Assembly: GCA_927911745.1 (NCBI GenBank)
Contig: CAKMQF010000037.1
Coordinates: forward strand, 1-34,371
Origin: an uncultured Gemella sp.
GTDB lineage: Bacteria; Bacillota; Bacilli; Staphylococcales; Gemellaceae
DNA: 34,371 bases
Direction: 5' to 3'
The translations under genes and the position numbers were made by a program. Below are positions 1-8,766 of this stretch, piece after piece. Positions within the stretch are counted from its first letter, which is position 1; each line of letters opens with the position of its first letter. Under the pieces are notes generated by a model. The model ran no database searches and was not told where the DNA came from. It saw only the letters and a program-made list of their open reading frames with translations.

Positions 1-23
1 ATATATATATATATATATATATA
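1..23. repeat. (AT)n dinucleotide tract at the window edge
   Basis: At least eleven AT units run from the first base to just before the first ATG. The tract continues beyond the window, so its full length is unknown. It is open in every frame (Ile-Tyr repeats), so it could lie inside a longer reading frame. Two-base units shift the frame when copy number changes, as in known phase-variable restriction genes. Confidence 0.85.
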
Positions 24-494
24 ATGGCTAAGAAACTTGAAAACAAATATTTACTGAAAAATGTTTCATGGAAAGAATTTTTTATCGAAGATATTTGTGA
101 AATTAAATCAGGAAAAGATATTTATGAACGAGAGAGAATTGAAGGTAGGACTCCTTACATTACAGCAACAGCAAACAATAATGGAATAGGGTATTTTATT
201 TCTAATAAAAATACAACATTGCAAGAAAAATGTATATCGGTTAACCGTAATGGCTCGGTAGGATATTCATTTTATCACTCATATCCTGCACTTTTTGGAA
301 ATGATACTAGAAAATTAATTCTGAAATACAGAGATGACCATGTGGCGAAATTTATCTCATTTATGATTTCTAGTCAAAAAGAAAAGTATGGATATGGTTA
401 TAAGATGGGAACAGCACGCTTGAAACGCCAGAAAATATTACTTCCTGTTAATGAAGAAGAGCATATTGATTATGATTTTATGAAAAGTATATAA
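24..494 (+). CDS. Restriction-modification specificity (S) subunit, C-terminal target-recognition domain
   Basis: The 156-residue protein resembles one target-recognition domain of a type I or BcgI-like S subunit (Methylase_S family), which sets the DNA sequence recognised by the methylase and nuclease. Features seen are WKEFFIEDICEIKSGKD at the start, the RTPYITATANNNGIGYF stretch, the ISVNRNGSVGYSFYH strand and the closing KRQKILLPVNEE helix/strand. A full S subunit has two such domains, so this is about half. The frame stays open upstream through the AT tract, so the ATG at 24 may be internal to a larger protein that begins outside the window. The end at MKSI is slightly earlier than usual. 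No methylase or nuclease subunit is visible here. Confidence 0.75.
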   Translation: MAKKLENKYLLKNVSWKEFFIEDICEIKSGKDIYERERIEGRTPYITATANNNGIGYFISNKNTTLQEKCISVNRNGSVGYSFYHSYPALFGNDTRKLILKYRDDHVAKFISFMISSQKEKYGYGYKMGTARLKRQKILLPVNEEEHIDYDFMKSI

Positions 495-794
495 TAATAC
501 AAGAAATAAAATCTATAAAACAACTCATACATAATTATAGAGGTAATTAGATTAGATAAATAAGCTATTATTAACTAAAAAAACTTTTTAATAAGATCGT
601 ATGAGTGCGAAAAAAATTAAACAATTTCAGATGTAATGTAATATAGTTAATTCATTTTTAGGATAAATTAAAAACGTAGCATAATTTGAACTAAAAATGA
701 ATATATGGAAGTTGTAAATATAATAATACTAAAATAAGTTTTAAATTTTTCTATACTTTATTTTTTTGTAAAAATGATACAATATTAAAAATAT

Positions 795-850
795 AATATA
801 CTCTCTTTATTTGAAGTGATTCAAGTAAAGAGGGTATATTTTCTATTTTT
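795..850 (+). terminator. Long hairpin terminator
   Basis: A 21-bp stem (795-815 with 820-840), broken only by two G:U-type positions, closes a GTGA loop and is followed by a T-rich run. The left flank is A-rich, so it could also act on the minus strand. The rest of the 495-933 gap holds no gene I can support. Confidence 0.8.
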
Positions 851-878
851 ACATTTGAAACATTACTCTTATTATTTA

Positions 879-887
879 TGTTATAAT
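879..887 (+). promoter_or_regulatory. Extended -10 promoter for the PD-(D/E)XK gene
   Basis: TG-T-TATAAT lies 46 bases upstream of the ATG at 934. No good -35 is visible. The same extended -10 word recurs before clpB, secA and the HIRAN gene. Confidence 0.45.
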
Positions 888-933
888 AAAACATAACAGA
901 TTATATTAAGTATCAAAGTAAAGGAATTGTTAA

Positions 934-1991
934 ATGGGAAATTATAATGAGTTATTAACTCTTAGGAATAAAATAGAAAATACACTGAATTATCAACTAT
1001 CCTAAGTAATTTAGAACTATATCACAGCAATCTATTTGCTGTTGTTCTAGAGAAGTCTGAATATATTAATCATAAGTTTTTTAATGATGTTATTGATATT
1101 AATAAAAAATATACTAACTTGAAGGTATACAGAGAAAAAAATTCAATTGATTTAACTATCGAGGTTATTGATGAGGATGGAAAGACTCATGTAATTTTTA
1201 TAGAAAATAAAGTAAAGTCTTTGCCTGCTGAGAATCAATTAATTCGTTATTCTGAAAAAGATTCTAATGCTAAAGGAATACTTCTTAGTTTAGTTAAACC
1301 AGGATTTGAGCTTCCTGATAGTTGGTTCAGAAGAAGTTATGGTGAGTTAATTGAGTATTGTAATGGTTTACTTGATAAAGTAGATGAGACTTTTAGATTA
1401 TTCTTAAAAGATTATATTGAATATATGAAGAATGTGGAAGTGTTTATTGAAAAGATAAGTTATGGTAAATCATATTTTTTAGAAGAGTCTAATAATAAGG
1501 TACTTGAAGGTATGAGATTAAGATCTGTTATCGAGAAGATTCACTATGCGAATTTACAGAATAAGATTTCTTATTTGGGGTATAAAACATACTCTGGTAG
1601 AATAAGGGGCGGACATCATTTTGGCATTGATCTTCCAATCGAAGGTACTACGTCATCATTTGATATTCAAATACAAGGAAATCAGTATAGACATAAGGTT
1701 AGTTTTTCTCTTGAAGATAAAGCGAAATTAGTTGATTTAGAAAGAATATGTGATAGTATAAAAGAAAAAACTTGTTTGTATCATTTCAATCTAGAGGATA
1801 ATCCAATTTTAGAAAAATCATCATCAAGACAAAAATGGAAGACATATGATAAACGAGATTTTTATGATTATGCACTTATAAAAAAACATGTATCTAGTAA
1901 AGAGTTGATTAATTATATAAGAACGGATGTTAAGAAAATTGAGGCGCATCTAAAAATTGTTAAAGAAATTATTTTGGAAAATATGGCTTAA
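934..1991 (+). CDS. PD-(D/E)XK nuclease-superfamily protein (frameshifted)
   Basis: The protein begins MGNYNELLTLRNKIE. The reading frame breaks near 977-981 in a short A run, and adding one A restores a continuous 352-residue protein. The catalytic core is visible as NSIDLTIEV, followed by VIFIENKVKS (Asp, then Glu-x-Lys), and a downstream NQLIRYSEK helix. This is the layout of the PDDEXK_4-type nuclease family, whose members sit in defence islands and are mostly uncharacterised. The C-terminal half (YSGRIRGGHHFGIDL and onward) has no recognisable motif. It lies between an S-subunit fragment and an AbiH remnant, so a defence role is plausible but inferred. The break may be a sequencing error. 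Confidence 0.7.
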
Positions 1992-2063
1992 GAAGAAAAT
2001 GAATTATTCTATAGATTGGTAATATATGAGTATATGAAATAATAAACATCATAGGAGAAATTA

Positions 2064-2368
2064 ATGAAACTAAGAAAAGAGAAATTTGTCATCGACAATA
2101 AAGAATGTATTGGATATATTTCAGGGAATACACAATACTTATTAATACAAACTGTTGATGAACATGATATAGAAGTATTGGATAATGAAGTAACAGAAAT
2201 TAAAAAAAATACAGAAAACAATTCTCACTTATTGCTTTTAAAATAGCGGATTGGAATAATGAACTTTCTCCTTGGGAAGCACCTCCAGCATTTGGAAATA
2301 AATCTTTCGGTTCAGGTGCTAAAGATACTTTAGAACTTATTGAAAGGATTACATGTTGTGGAAAATGA
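2064..2368 (+). pseudogene. Remnant of a putative alpha/beta-hydrolase esterase (N-terminal part)
   Basis: An AGGAG ribosome site precedes the ATG. The first 56 codons run on, then the frame shifts at about 2229 (one T missing) into FIAFKIADWNNELSPWEAPP and FGNKSFGSGAKDTLELIE, ending at a TGA. This matches the N-terminal third of small Firmicutes esterases (enterochelin esterase-like fold). The nucleophile GxSxG region, the acid and the histidine are absent, so it cannot be active. The text passes directly into sequence resembling AbiH, which suggests a deletion junction near 2345. Confidence 0.55.
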
Positions 2369-2955
2369 TTTTAAATTATATTTAGAAGAAGAAATTAAAA
2401 GAAAAAGCAAAGAATACAGTAAAAAAAACAATATCGCTATTTAGATCTTTATATCATATCATGGAAAATAAGGATAATAATAGAATATGTTTTAATATTT
2501 TATCGTTCAACTACACAAGCTCCTGGATTTCACAAAGCGATAATATTCATGGTAATTATAAACTTGGTAATATATATAATATTCGGAATTGATGAAGATA
2601 AAATTAGTTATAATAAAAGAGAATATTTATTTACAAAAATATCAAGAACATTAGAGTTATATACTGATGAAGCAAAGCATTATTGTACTTCAATACAAGA
2701 TTTACTTCCTAATACTATAAAAACAGTTGCTTTTACGGGCGTTTATTATCGGAAGCAAACTAGAGATATTTTAGATTGCTATTTGATAAATATATAAATA
2801 ATAATGAGGTATGTTTTAAATTTTATTTTTCAGTTTATGAGTGAACTACAAAGGAAAAAGAGATGAAAAAATTAAGAGATAGAATATCAATAATATTTGA
2901 AAAGTATTCAGAAGAGAAACCGGAAAATAGATATGTATTTGTAAATTTAATTTAA
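2346..2955 (+). pseudogene. Decayed AbiH-family abortive-infection gene (C-terminal part)
   Basis: Pieces in all three frames, read in order, give ENDFKLYLEEEIKRKSKEY, RSLYHIMENKDNN, CFNILSFNYTSSW, DNIHGNYKLGN, IIFGIDEDKISYNKREYLF, a degraded FYGRLLSEAN, FDKYINNNEVCFKFYFSVYE and KKLRDRISIIFEKYSEE. The SFNYT, HG and IIFGID words and their order are those of the AbiH family, phage-exclusion proteins first described in Lactococcus. The expected YGHSLSEAD motif is mutated, and in-frame stops follow LLSEAN and SVYE. These are substitutions, not homopolymer slips, so the gene is dead. The N-terminal half is missing. Confidence 0.6.
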
Positions 2956-3299
2956 GCTAAAAAAATAATATTTTTAGAACCTAATATTTGTGATTATAAG
3001 TAATAAATATATAGAATATGAATTGTATCTAGGGGTGTGTAATTAGATAGCTAGATATTCAACAGATAGGTACAAGAATTAATAATATGAAAATATAACA
3101 AAAGATGGTTATTCTATATATTTGGATTAAATTTCAATTAAATATGATGTTATAAAATATGAATTGGTATTTTATAAATAGTAATTTTCCAAATAATGCA
3201 TAGCTATAGGTAATTAAAGTATTAATCTAGTTTATGATATGTAAAGGAAATAGTGAAAATCATTTTTTTTAAATAAGAAAAGTTAAAAAAGGAGAATAA
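2956..3299. other. AT-rich gap with no supportable gene
   Basis: No open frame, hairpin terminator or clear promoter could be supported in this stretch. The only useful signal is the AAAGGAG ribosome-binding site just before the ATG at 3300. Confidence 0.5.
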
Positions 3300-5336
3300 A
3301 TGAAATTAACAAAAGTAATTATTAATAATTTTAGATCATTCGGTGAAAGACAAGTTATTGAATTTAACAATCAAACGGTACTGATTGGAAATAATAGTTC
3401 GGGAAAAACAACTGTATTACAGGCTTTGAGTAAGCTGTTTTCAGATAAACAAAGCGATAGAATCATTCGAAAAAATGATTTTCATCTACCAAAAGGATCA
3501 AGCCCTGGTGAAAATACAAGGGAGCTTTTTATAGAAACTATTTTTGAATTTGATGAGCTAGATAGAAATTCATATGGACCTGCTATTCCAACATTCTTCG
3601 AACACTTTACAGTTTCTCAAGATGATGCCAAACCATTTCTACGAATCAGGTTAGAATCTTCTTGGGAAGATGATGGAACAGTTGAAGGAAGTGTTGATAC
3701 TCAATTCTATTATATTTCATCTGATGAAGATACTATTAGAGATGAAGACAAACATCGTGCTCCTAGAAAGGATTTGGATAAAATTAGGGTACTTTATGTA
3801 CCTGCTTCAAGAACGCCTGAGAAGGAGTTGGGTAATGCTTCAGGTAGTATGTTAAGTAGATTGGTAAATAGTATAAATTGGACTGAAGATGAGATAAATG
3901 AAATTACAGATAAAATTGATGAGTTGAATAACACCTTTTTATCTGAAAATGGAGCATTAACTCAGATCAACAATGTGATTCAGAAATCATGGGGATTATA
4001 TCATGAAGATAACCGTTTTTCTCAAGCAGAGTTGATTATTAATTCTTCTGAGATGGCGACAGCACTTAGACAGATTGCCTTAAAATTTTCACCAACAACC
4101 ACTGAAGAAGCATTTACAGTTTCAGATCTAGGAGATGGACTGAGGTCTATTTTTTATTTTTCACTTGTTGATTCGATACTTGATATTGAGTTAGAAATTA
4201 CCAAAGACCGTGAAGAAAATCTTGATAATCCAAGATTTAAGTTGATTCCACCAGTACTAACTATCTTAGCAATAGAAGAACCAGAAAATCATATTGCTCC
4301 ACATCACATTGGAAAACTGATAAAAAGATTTAAACAATTAGGCAATAATGACAACTCTCAAGTAATTTTAACGTCACATTCTCCAGCTATTGTAAAAAGA
4401 ATTGACCCAGAAGATTTGAGGTATTTAAGAATAGAAAATAATGACAGAGTTCTTCAAACCATTGTTTCTGATATACAGCTACCTCAAGCTATAGATGAAT
4501 CTTATAAATATATTAAGGGAGCAATCCAAGCTTATCCTGAACTATATTTTGCGAAGTTAGTAGTTCTAGGTGAAGGCGACAGTGAGGAACTGCTATTACC
4601 AAAGTTTTTTGATTTACTTGGGAAAGAGGTAGATAGCTCTCAGATTTCAATTGTCCCTTTAGGGGGCAGACATGTCAACTATTTTTGGAAATTATTAAAT
4701 GCTCTCAGAATTCCTCATATTACCTTGTTGGATTTTGATAATGAGAGATACGGAGGTGGTTGGGGGAGAGTACAATATGCTATCCAGCAGTTACTAAAAA
4801 TAGGTATTGAGCGTAATGATTTAGTGAAAATGAAAGATGGCAGAATATTGAACGATCAAGAGATTGCTAGAATTAATTCTAATCAGATATCTGATATCCT
4901 CTCTCAACCATTGTTATCCTGGATAATCATTTAGAAAAATTTAATGTTTTCTTTTCTGCACCACTTGATATTGATTTCTTAATGTTACAGTATTATAAGA
5001 AACATTATCTGGATATGTTATCTTCGAAGGAAGGACCAGTCGTTTTATATGCTGATTCAGGTGGGAATAGTAAAAAGGTAAAATTAACTGATTTGGATTG
5101 TATTGATAAATTGCAGTTAAAAGGCCTCGAAAAACGTATAGAAGAAGCAAAGATAGCTACTTTAAAGGATAAGAGTGGACCAGGGGATAGTTTTACTAGA
5201 GAAGAGAAAGAATTAATGATTTGGTATCAATATTTTCTTTTTAGGTAGAGGAAAGCCAACAACTCATATGCAATTTTTATCATCTATTAATAATGATGAA
5301 TTAACAAGAAATCTGCCCCCTGTATTTGAAAAATAG
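3300..5336 (+). CDS. gajA: OLD-family ATPase-TOPRIM nuclease (GajA-like, class 2 OLD), frameshifted
   Basis: The N-terminal ABC-type ATPase has Walker A GNNSSGKTT (residues 30-38), an LGDGLRS signature, Walker B LAIEEPENH (about 324) and the ILTSHSP switch histidine. The C-terminal TOPRIM nuclease has LGEGDSEE (about 422) and the metal-binding LDFDNER (about 476). OLD nucleases followed by a UvrD helicase form class 2, which includes GajA of the Gabija anti-phage system. The frame breaks near 4915 (one base lost) and near 5240 (one extra T); beyond them the frame continues through LDNHLEKFNVFFSAPLDIDF and GRGKPTTHMQFL to a TAG at 5336. The corrected length is 678 residues, longer than the roughly 580 of the well-studied GajA, so this may be a variant. 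As sequenced, the protein stops at 544, after the metal site. Confidence 0.8.
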
Positions 5337-5372
5337 TTAACCGTGCTGAAGAATTACTTGGAGGTATTGAAC

Positions 5373-7196
5373 ATGATAAAGAGTGAGGAGTGGTTTCCTA
5401 AAGGAGATATCATTTTAGAAAAGACTGCATTAGAAGCCGTCAAAGATGTAACAAACTGTTTAGTCATTGCTGGACCAGGTGCAGGGAAAACTGAATTACT
5501 AGCTCAAAAGTTAGACTATCTATTCTCTACAAATAAATGCGTTTCTCCGAAAAAAATTCTAGCATTAAGTTTCAAAACGGATGCTGCATCAAATTTGAAA
5601 GAAAGAGTTAAGAAACGTTATGGTGATGAATATGCTTCTCGTTTTACCTCATTAACCTATTCGGCTTTTGAAAAGAGAATTTTAGACCAATTTAGAGATG
5701 TTCTACCTGAGGATATACGACCATCAAGAGATTATTTGATTGAAGATTGGGATACTATAAAAGAACTACTCTCTATGAATGAAATTAATGTTAATGGATG
5801 TAGAATGTCAGATATAAGAAATTTTGTCGAAAATATTATACTTAATGACGGGAATACTCACAAATTAAAAAAGGATTTACTAAAAGGAACACAAGATAAT
5901 AATCCGGCTCTCTTGTATAGTCAAATAACAAAGTTGAGTACTCAAATAATAGCTACTAACGAATATATCCGTAAAGCACTTCAAATGACATACGATTTTG
6001 TATTTCTAGATGAATTTCAGGATACTACATATGCCCAGTATGATTTATTAAAAACTTGTTTTTTAGGTTTATTTTGTAAATTAACAGCAGTTGGAGATAA
6101 TAAGCAAGCCATTATGAGATGGGCAGGTGCAAAGCCTGATATTTTTCCAGACTATATTCGAGACTTTAATTCAAATGAATATCAATTGTTGATGAATCAC
6201 CGCTCTGTACCTAAACTTGTTGAATTTCAAAAAGAGGTTCATCAGATATTAAATAGTAATCAAAGTTCTATTCAGACCAATAATTATCCAGAATTTCAAG
6301 AGGGTGAAATAACATTATTTGAATTTGAAAATGAAAGTTTAGAAGCTGAGTTAATTGCAAATGATATAGAATCAAAAATTCAAGGAGGTATACGACCATC
6401 AGAAATTTGTATTCTAGCAAAACAGAAGGTTGATGATTATAGTTCAAAATTGATAACTACATTAAGCAGTAAAGGGATTAGAGCAAGAATTGAAAATGAA
6501 TATCAAGAGCTTTTAAAAGACCCTACTTGTAACCTATTATTAGATTTAATATCATGCAGTCAAGGAAAACGAGATCCTTTAATTTGGGAAAATATTAGTA
6601 GTTTTTATGGAAATATCAATGGAATAGATGAGTTTACTGATGAATTAATTTTAGCAAAATCCTATAAGGAGATTGACAATATAGTTAGTGATATTACTTA
6701 CCTAATTTCAAATTTTATTCCTAATGAAGAAAGTATGCTAAATTTAATTTATTGTATTATTGAAAAAATAGATGAAAAAAGAATTATTTCTAACTTTTCA
6801 ATGTACAATGGAAAAAATGACCTAGCTACTATCATTGATAAGTTTTCAAAATTATTATATAAAGAATATTCTCAATTACAGGGTGAATGGATAGAAATAG
6901 TATCTAATTTCAAGGGTGAAAACTCAATTCCAATAATGACTATCCATAAAAGTAAAGGATTAGAATATGAGGCAGTTTATTTTCTAGGTTTAGAGGATTC
7001 TGCATTCTGGAATTTTAATAAGCAACCAGAAGAAGATAAGAGTGCATTCTTCGTTGCACTTTCAAGAGCAAAAAGTTATTTAATATTCACATATTGTAAA
7101 TTTAGAAAAGATGATAGACAAGATAAAAAAAATATTAATGAAATTTATTCTTTATTAACTCAATCTACGTTAGTAGAAAAAATTTCTGAAAAATAA
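5373..7196 (+). CDS. gajB: UvrD/PcrA-like superfamily 1 helicase (GajB-like)
   Basis: This is an SF1A helicase of 607 residues that works with the OLD nuclease encoded just upstream. Motifs in order are IAGPGAGKTE (Walker A, about 33-42), FLDEFQDTTYAQYD (Walker B), AVGDNKQAIMRWAGA (motif III), LMNHRS (IV), MTIHKSKGLEYEAVYF (V) and FVALSRAKSYLIF (VI). I choose the ATG at 5373 because GGAGGT lies 7 bases upstream; an in-frame GTG at 5343 has no such site. The start lies 36 bases after the OLD gene, so the two are probably one operon. In Gabija the helicase partner is thought to sense or process DNA ends and activate the nuclease. The reading frame is intact, and at 607 residues it is longer than the roughly 500-residue GajB. 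Confidence 0.8.
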   Translation: MIKSEEWFPKGDIILEKTALEAVKDVTNCLVIAGPGAGKTELLAQKLDYLFSTNKCVSPKKILALSFKTDAASNLKERVKKRYGDEYASRFTSLTYSAFEKRILDQFRDVLPEDIRPSRDYLIEDWDTIKELLSMNEINVNGCRMSDIRNFVENIILNDGNTHKLKKDLLKGTQDNNPALLYSQITKLSTQIIATNEYIRKALQMTYDFVFLDEFQDTTYAQYDLLKTCFLGLFCKLTAVGDNKQAIMRWAGAKPDIFPDYIRDFNSNEYQLLMNHRSVPKLVEFQKEVHQILNSNQSSIQTNNYPEFQEGEITLFEFENESLEAELIANDIESKIQGGIRPSEICILAKQKVDDYSSKLITTLSSKGIRARIENEYQELLKDPTCNLLLDLISCSQGKRDPLIWENISSFYGNINGIDEFTDELILAKSYKEIDNIVSDITYLISNFIPNEESMLNLIYCIIEKIDEKRIISNFSMYNGKNDLATIIDKFSKLLYKEYSQLQGEWIEIVSNFKGENSIPIMTIHKSKGLEYEAVYFLGLEDSAFWNFNKQPEEDKSAFFVALSRAKSYLIFTYCKFRKDDRQDKKNINEIYSLLTQSTLVEKISEK

Positions 7197-7308
7197 TATA
7201 AAGTAAGGTAATAACTTTAAGTATATAGAATGTATGATAAATAGAGGGAAAATATATATAACAAAATTGTAAAATAGTAAAATAGTATAAATTAGTCACT
7301 GATTTCCC

Positions 7309-7337
7309 TTTTCAACCTCATTTTTTCATGTTATAAT
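7309..7337 (+). promoter_or_regulatory. Promoter of the nitroreductase gene
   Basis: TTTTCA (7309-7314), a 17-base spacer and TATAAT (7332-7337) lie 48 bases before the ATG. A TG one base before the -10 makes it an extended -10. Confidence 0.6.
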
Positions 7338-7385
7338 ATAACTATCGACACAAACAAATAATTCATTTAACCGTGGAGGTAACAT

Positions 7386-8147
7386 ATGAATGAAGTAATT
7401 AAAACGATGCTAAACCATCGTACGACTCGTAGTTTTGTAAAAGGAAACGACCTTCCTAAAGAACACCTTGAGCAAATCATCGCTAGTTCTAAACAAGGAT
7501 CTAGCTGGATGAATGGTCAACACTATAGTATTATTGTAACAACAGGTGAAACTAAACAACAAATAGCTGATTTAATCCGTGATAAAGCACCTGGTAATGC
7601 TGCTCATATTGAAAATTCAGCTGCGTTCTTACTATATTGTTTAGATTATACTAACATCAAATTAGCGTTTGATATTGAAGGTGGAGAGTTTGATATTTCT
7701 AATCAATATGAACCACTACTTATCGGTACTTTAGATGTTGGTATTGCGATGCAAAATGCCGCTTTAGCTGCTGAGTCTTTAGGATACGGGATTGTTTGTT
7801 GCGGTGGAGTAAGAGGTTTTGGAGATAAGATTTCTGAATTACTAAATATTCCAGAAAATGCATTGTTCTTATGTGGATTAAGTATCGGAGTTAAAGACGA
7901 AGAGTTATCTACGGAAAAAGTCAAACCTAGATTACCAGAAGCGGCTAATGTAGGATACAATGAATTCCCTAAATCAAGCGTAGAAGTATTAAAAGAATAC
8001 CGTCAAACAATGGTAGACTTCGCTGAAGCACGTGAGACAAAAACATGGACTAAGAAGTTCGCGGATTTCTATGCACAACCTTCAGGAATAGAAAAAGTAA
8101 CTAAAGAACTATTAGAAAAAAATGGTTTTGTGAGTGAGAAGGAATAA
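7386..8147 (+). CDS. FMN-dependent NAD(P)H nitroreductase, NfsA/NfrA-like
   Basis: The protein (253 residues) has the nitroreductase fold: an N-terminal HRTTRSF motif for FMN phosphate binding (residues 11-17), a KQGSSWMNGQHY segment, and a glycine-rich LGYGIVCCGGVRG loop. Length and the late KVKPRLPEAANV stretch match the NfsA/NfrA (flavin reductase, oxygen-insensitive nitroreductase) group more than the shorter NfsB group. It probably reduces flavin, quinone or nitro compounds with NADPH in the cytoplasm. GGAGG lies 8 bases before the ATG. It has its own promoter and is followed by another promoter at 8166, so it appears monocistronic. The exact substrate cannot be read from the sequence. 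Confidence 0.85.
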   Translation: MNEVIKTMLNHRTTRSFVKGNDLPKEHLEQIIASSKQGSSWMNGQHYSIIVTTGETKQQIADLIRDKAPGNAAHIENSAAFLLYCLDYTNIKLAFDIEGGEFDISNQYEPLLIGTLDVGIAMQNAALAAESLGYGIVCCGGVRGFGDKISELLNIPENALFLCGLSIGVKDEELSTEKVKPRLPEAANVGYNEFPKSSVEVLKEYRQTMVDFAEARETKTWTKKFADFYAQPSGIEKVTKELLEKNGFVSEKE

Positions 8148-8165
8148 TAAATTTAAGTGAAATAA

Positions 8166-8194
8166 TTGACATTACTTGAAAAAATAGATATACT
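8166..8194 (+). promoter_or_regulatory. Strong sigma-A promoter with no ORF behind it
   Basis: TTGACA (8166-8171), a spacer of exactly 17 and TATACT (8189-8194). It starts 19 bases after the nitroreductase stop codon and faces a stretch without a usable ORF that ends in a terminator, so it probably drives the RNA at 8201-8418. Confidence 0.75.
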
Positions 8195-8221
8195 AAAAGC
8201 GTAGAAGAGTTAATTTAATTC

Positions 8222-8330
8222 TTTGAAAATAGTGCCGCTTGCTGATGGAGCGGGGTAGAAGTAATTCAGTTCGAAAATAGTGCCGTTTGCTGATGGTACG
8301 GGATAAAAATAATTCAGTTTGAAAATTGTG
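8222..8330 (+). repeat. 48-bp tandem repeat, two full copies plus 13 bases
   Basis: The copies begin at 8222, 8270 and 8318 and share the words GAAAATAGTGCCG, TTGCTGATGG and TAATTCAGTT. The period is 16 codons, but one frame has a TGA in each copy and the others also close, so coding is unlikely. Confidence 0.85.
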
Positions 8331-8362
8331 TTTAGATGTATAGACGCATGAATAATCAATAG

Positions 8363-8417
8363 GGACGGCTCGATAAAATTGATTTCTTTGAGATCACGAT
8401 TTTTGAGCCGCTCTTTT
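8363..8417 (+). terminator. Hairpin terminator with conserved interior, copy 1
   Basis: CGGCTC (8366-8371) pairs with GAGCCG (8405-8410), followed by CTCTTTTTT. The interior AAAATTGATTTCTT and ATCACGAT words recur, on the opposite strand, in the terminator at 16780-16830. Confidence 0.8.
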
Positions 8418-8429
8418 TTATAAATTTGA

Positions 8430-8458
8430 TTGACAAACCTTGATACGTGTATTATATT
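8430..8458 (+). promoter_or_regulatory. Promoter upstream of the two small ORFs
   Basis: TTGACA (8430-8435), 17 bases and TATATT (8453-8458), directly after the terminator. Downstream, AAAGGAG at 8474-8480 precedes a GTG at 8489 that is closed after three codons; one extra A in the following run would give a 15-codon peptide. No firm gene lies there. Confidence 0.65.
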
Positions 8459-8596
8459 TAAGGGAAGGATAAGAAAGGAGAGTGCAAAGTGGTAAAATAA
8501 TAGAAAAGATTAATCAATTATTTATGTGTACTGAGTGAAATTATAATATAATAGAGAGAGAATCATTGTTTATTTTAACCATTAAGCCAATTATTT

Positions 8597-8734
8597 ATGA
8601 AAAAAGAATATAAATTAGGTAAAAGAAAATTAGAAATAGAAATTCGCAGAAGTACAAAAAAAGAATTTTTACAAAGTATCTTGGGGACTTGTATTATAGG
8701 AGTATCTATTTATTATTTTTTCTTTAATAAATAG
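8597..8734 (+). CDS. Tiny single-pass membrane protein, unknown
   Basis: This 45-residue ORF has a basic N-terminal half (MKKEYKLGKRKLEIEIRRST) and one hydrophobic segment near residues 27-43 (SILGTCIIGVSIYYFFF), ending NK. Topology would be a cytoplasmic basic head with a single membrane span. No good ribosome-binding site is visible before the ATG, so translation is uncertain. It lies between the candidate RNA and the 63-residue ORF, which starts 32 bases after its stop. I do not recognise a family; small proteins like this occur in mobile elements and in type I toxin systems, but nothing here proves either role. Confidence 0.4.
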   Translation: MKKEYKLGKRKLEIEIRRSTKKEFLQSILGTCIIGVSIYYFFFNK

Positions 8735-8766
8735 TAAAAGTATATATAATAATGTAGGAGAATAGA

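Larger units (their letters stand above)
8201..8418 (+). ncRNA. Candidate small RNA with tandem hairpin repeats (about 218 nt)
   Basis: The interval is bounded by a consensus promoter (8166-8194) and a hairpin terminator with a T run (8363-8417). It contains two 48-bp repeats and a partial third. Each full repeat folds a short stem around the same loop, TGCTGATGG: CCGCT with AGCGG in copy 1 and CCGT with ACGG in copy 2. The C:G to T:A change between copies keeps the pairing, which suggests selection on RNA structure. Only peptides of about 9-11 codons start inside the repeats, without convincing ribosome sites. I do not recognise an RNA family. The alternative is a decayed 3' region that kept a promoter by chance. 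Confidence 0.6.

Noticed and set aside
8222..8330. CRISPR-like array
   Set aside because: Only two full units with no variable spacers between them; the 48-bp unit repeats as a whole.
8222..8330. Repeat-coded peptide using UGA as Trp
   Set aside because: One frame reads FENSA-C-stop-W in each copy, but ileS and secA here use UGG and normal stops, and no start or ribosome site precedes the repeat.
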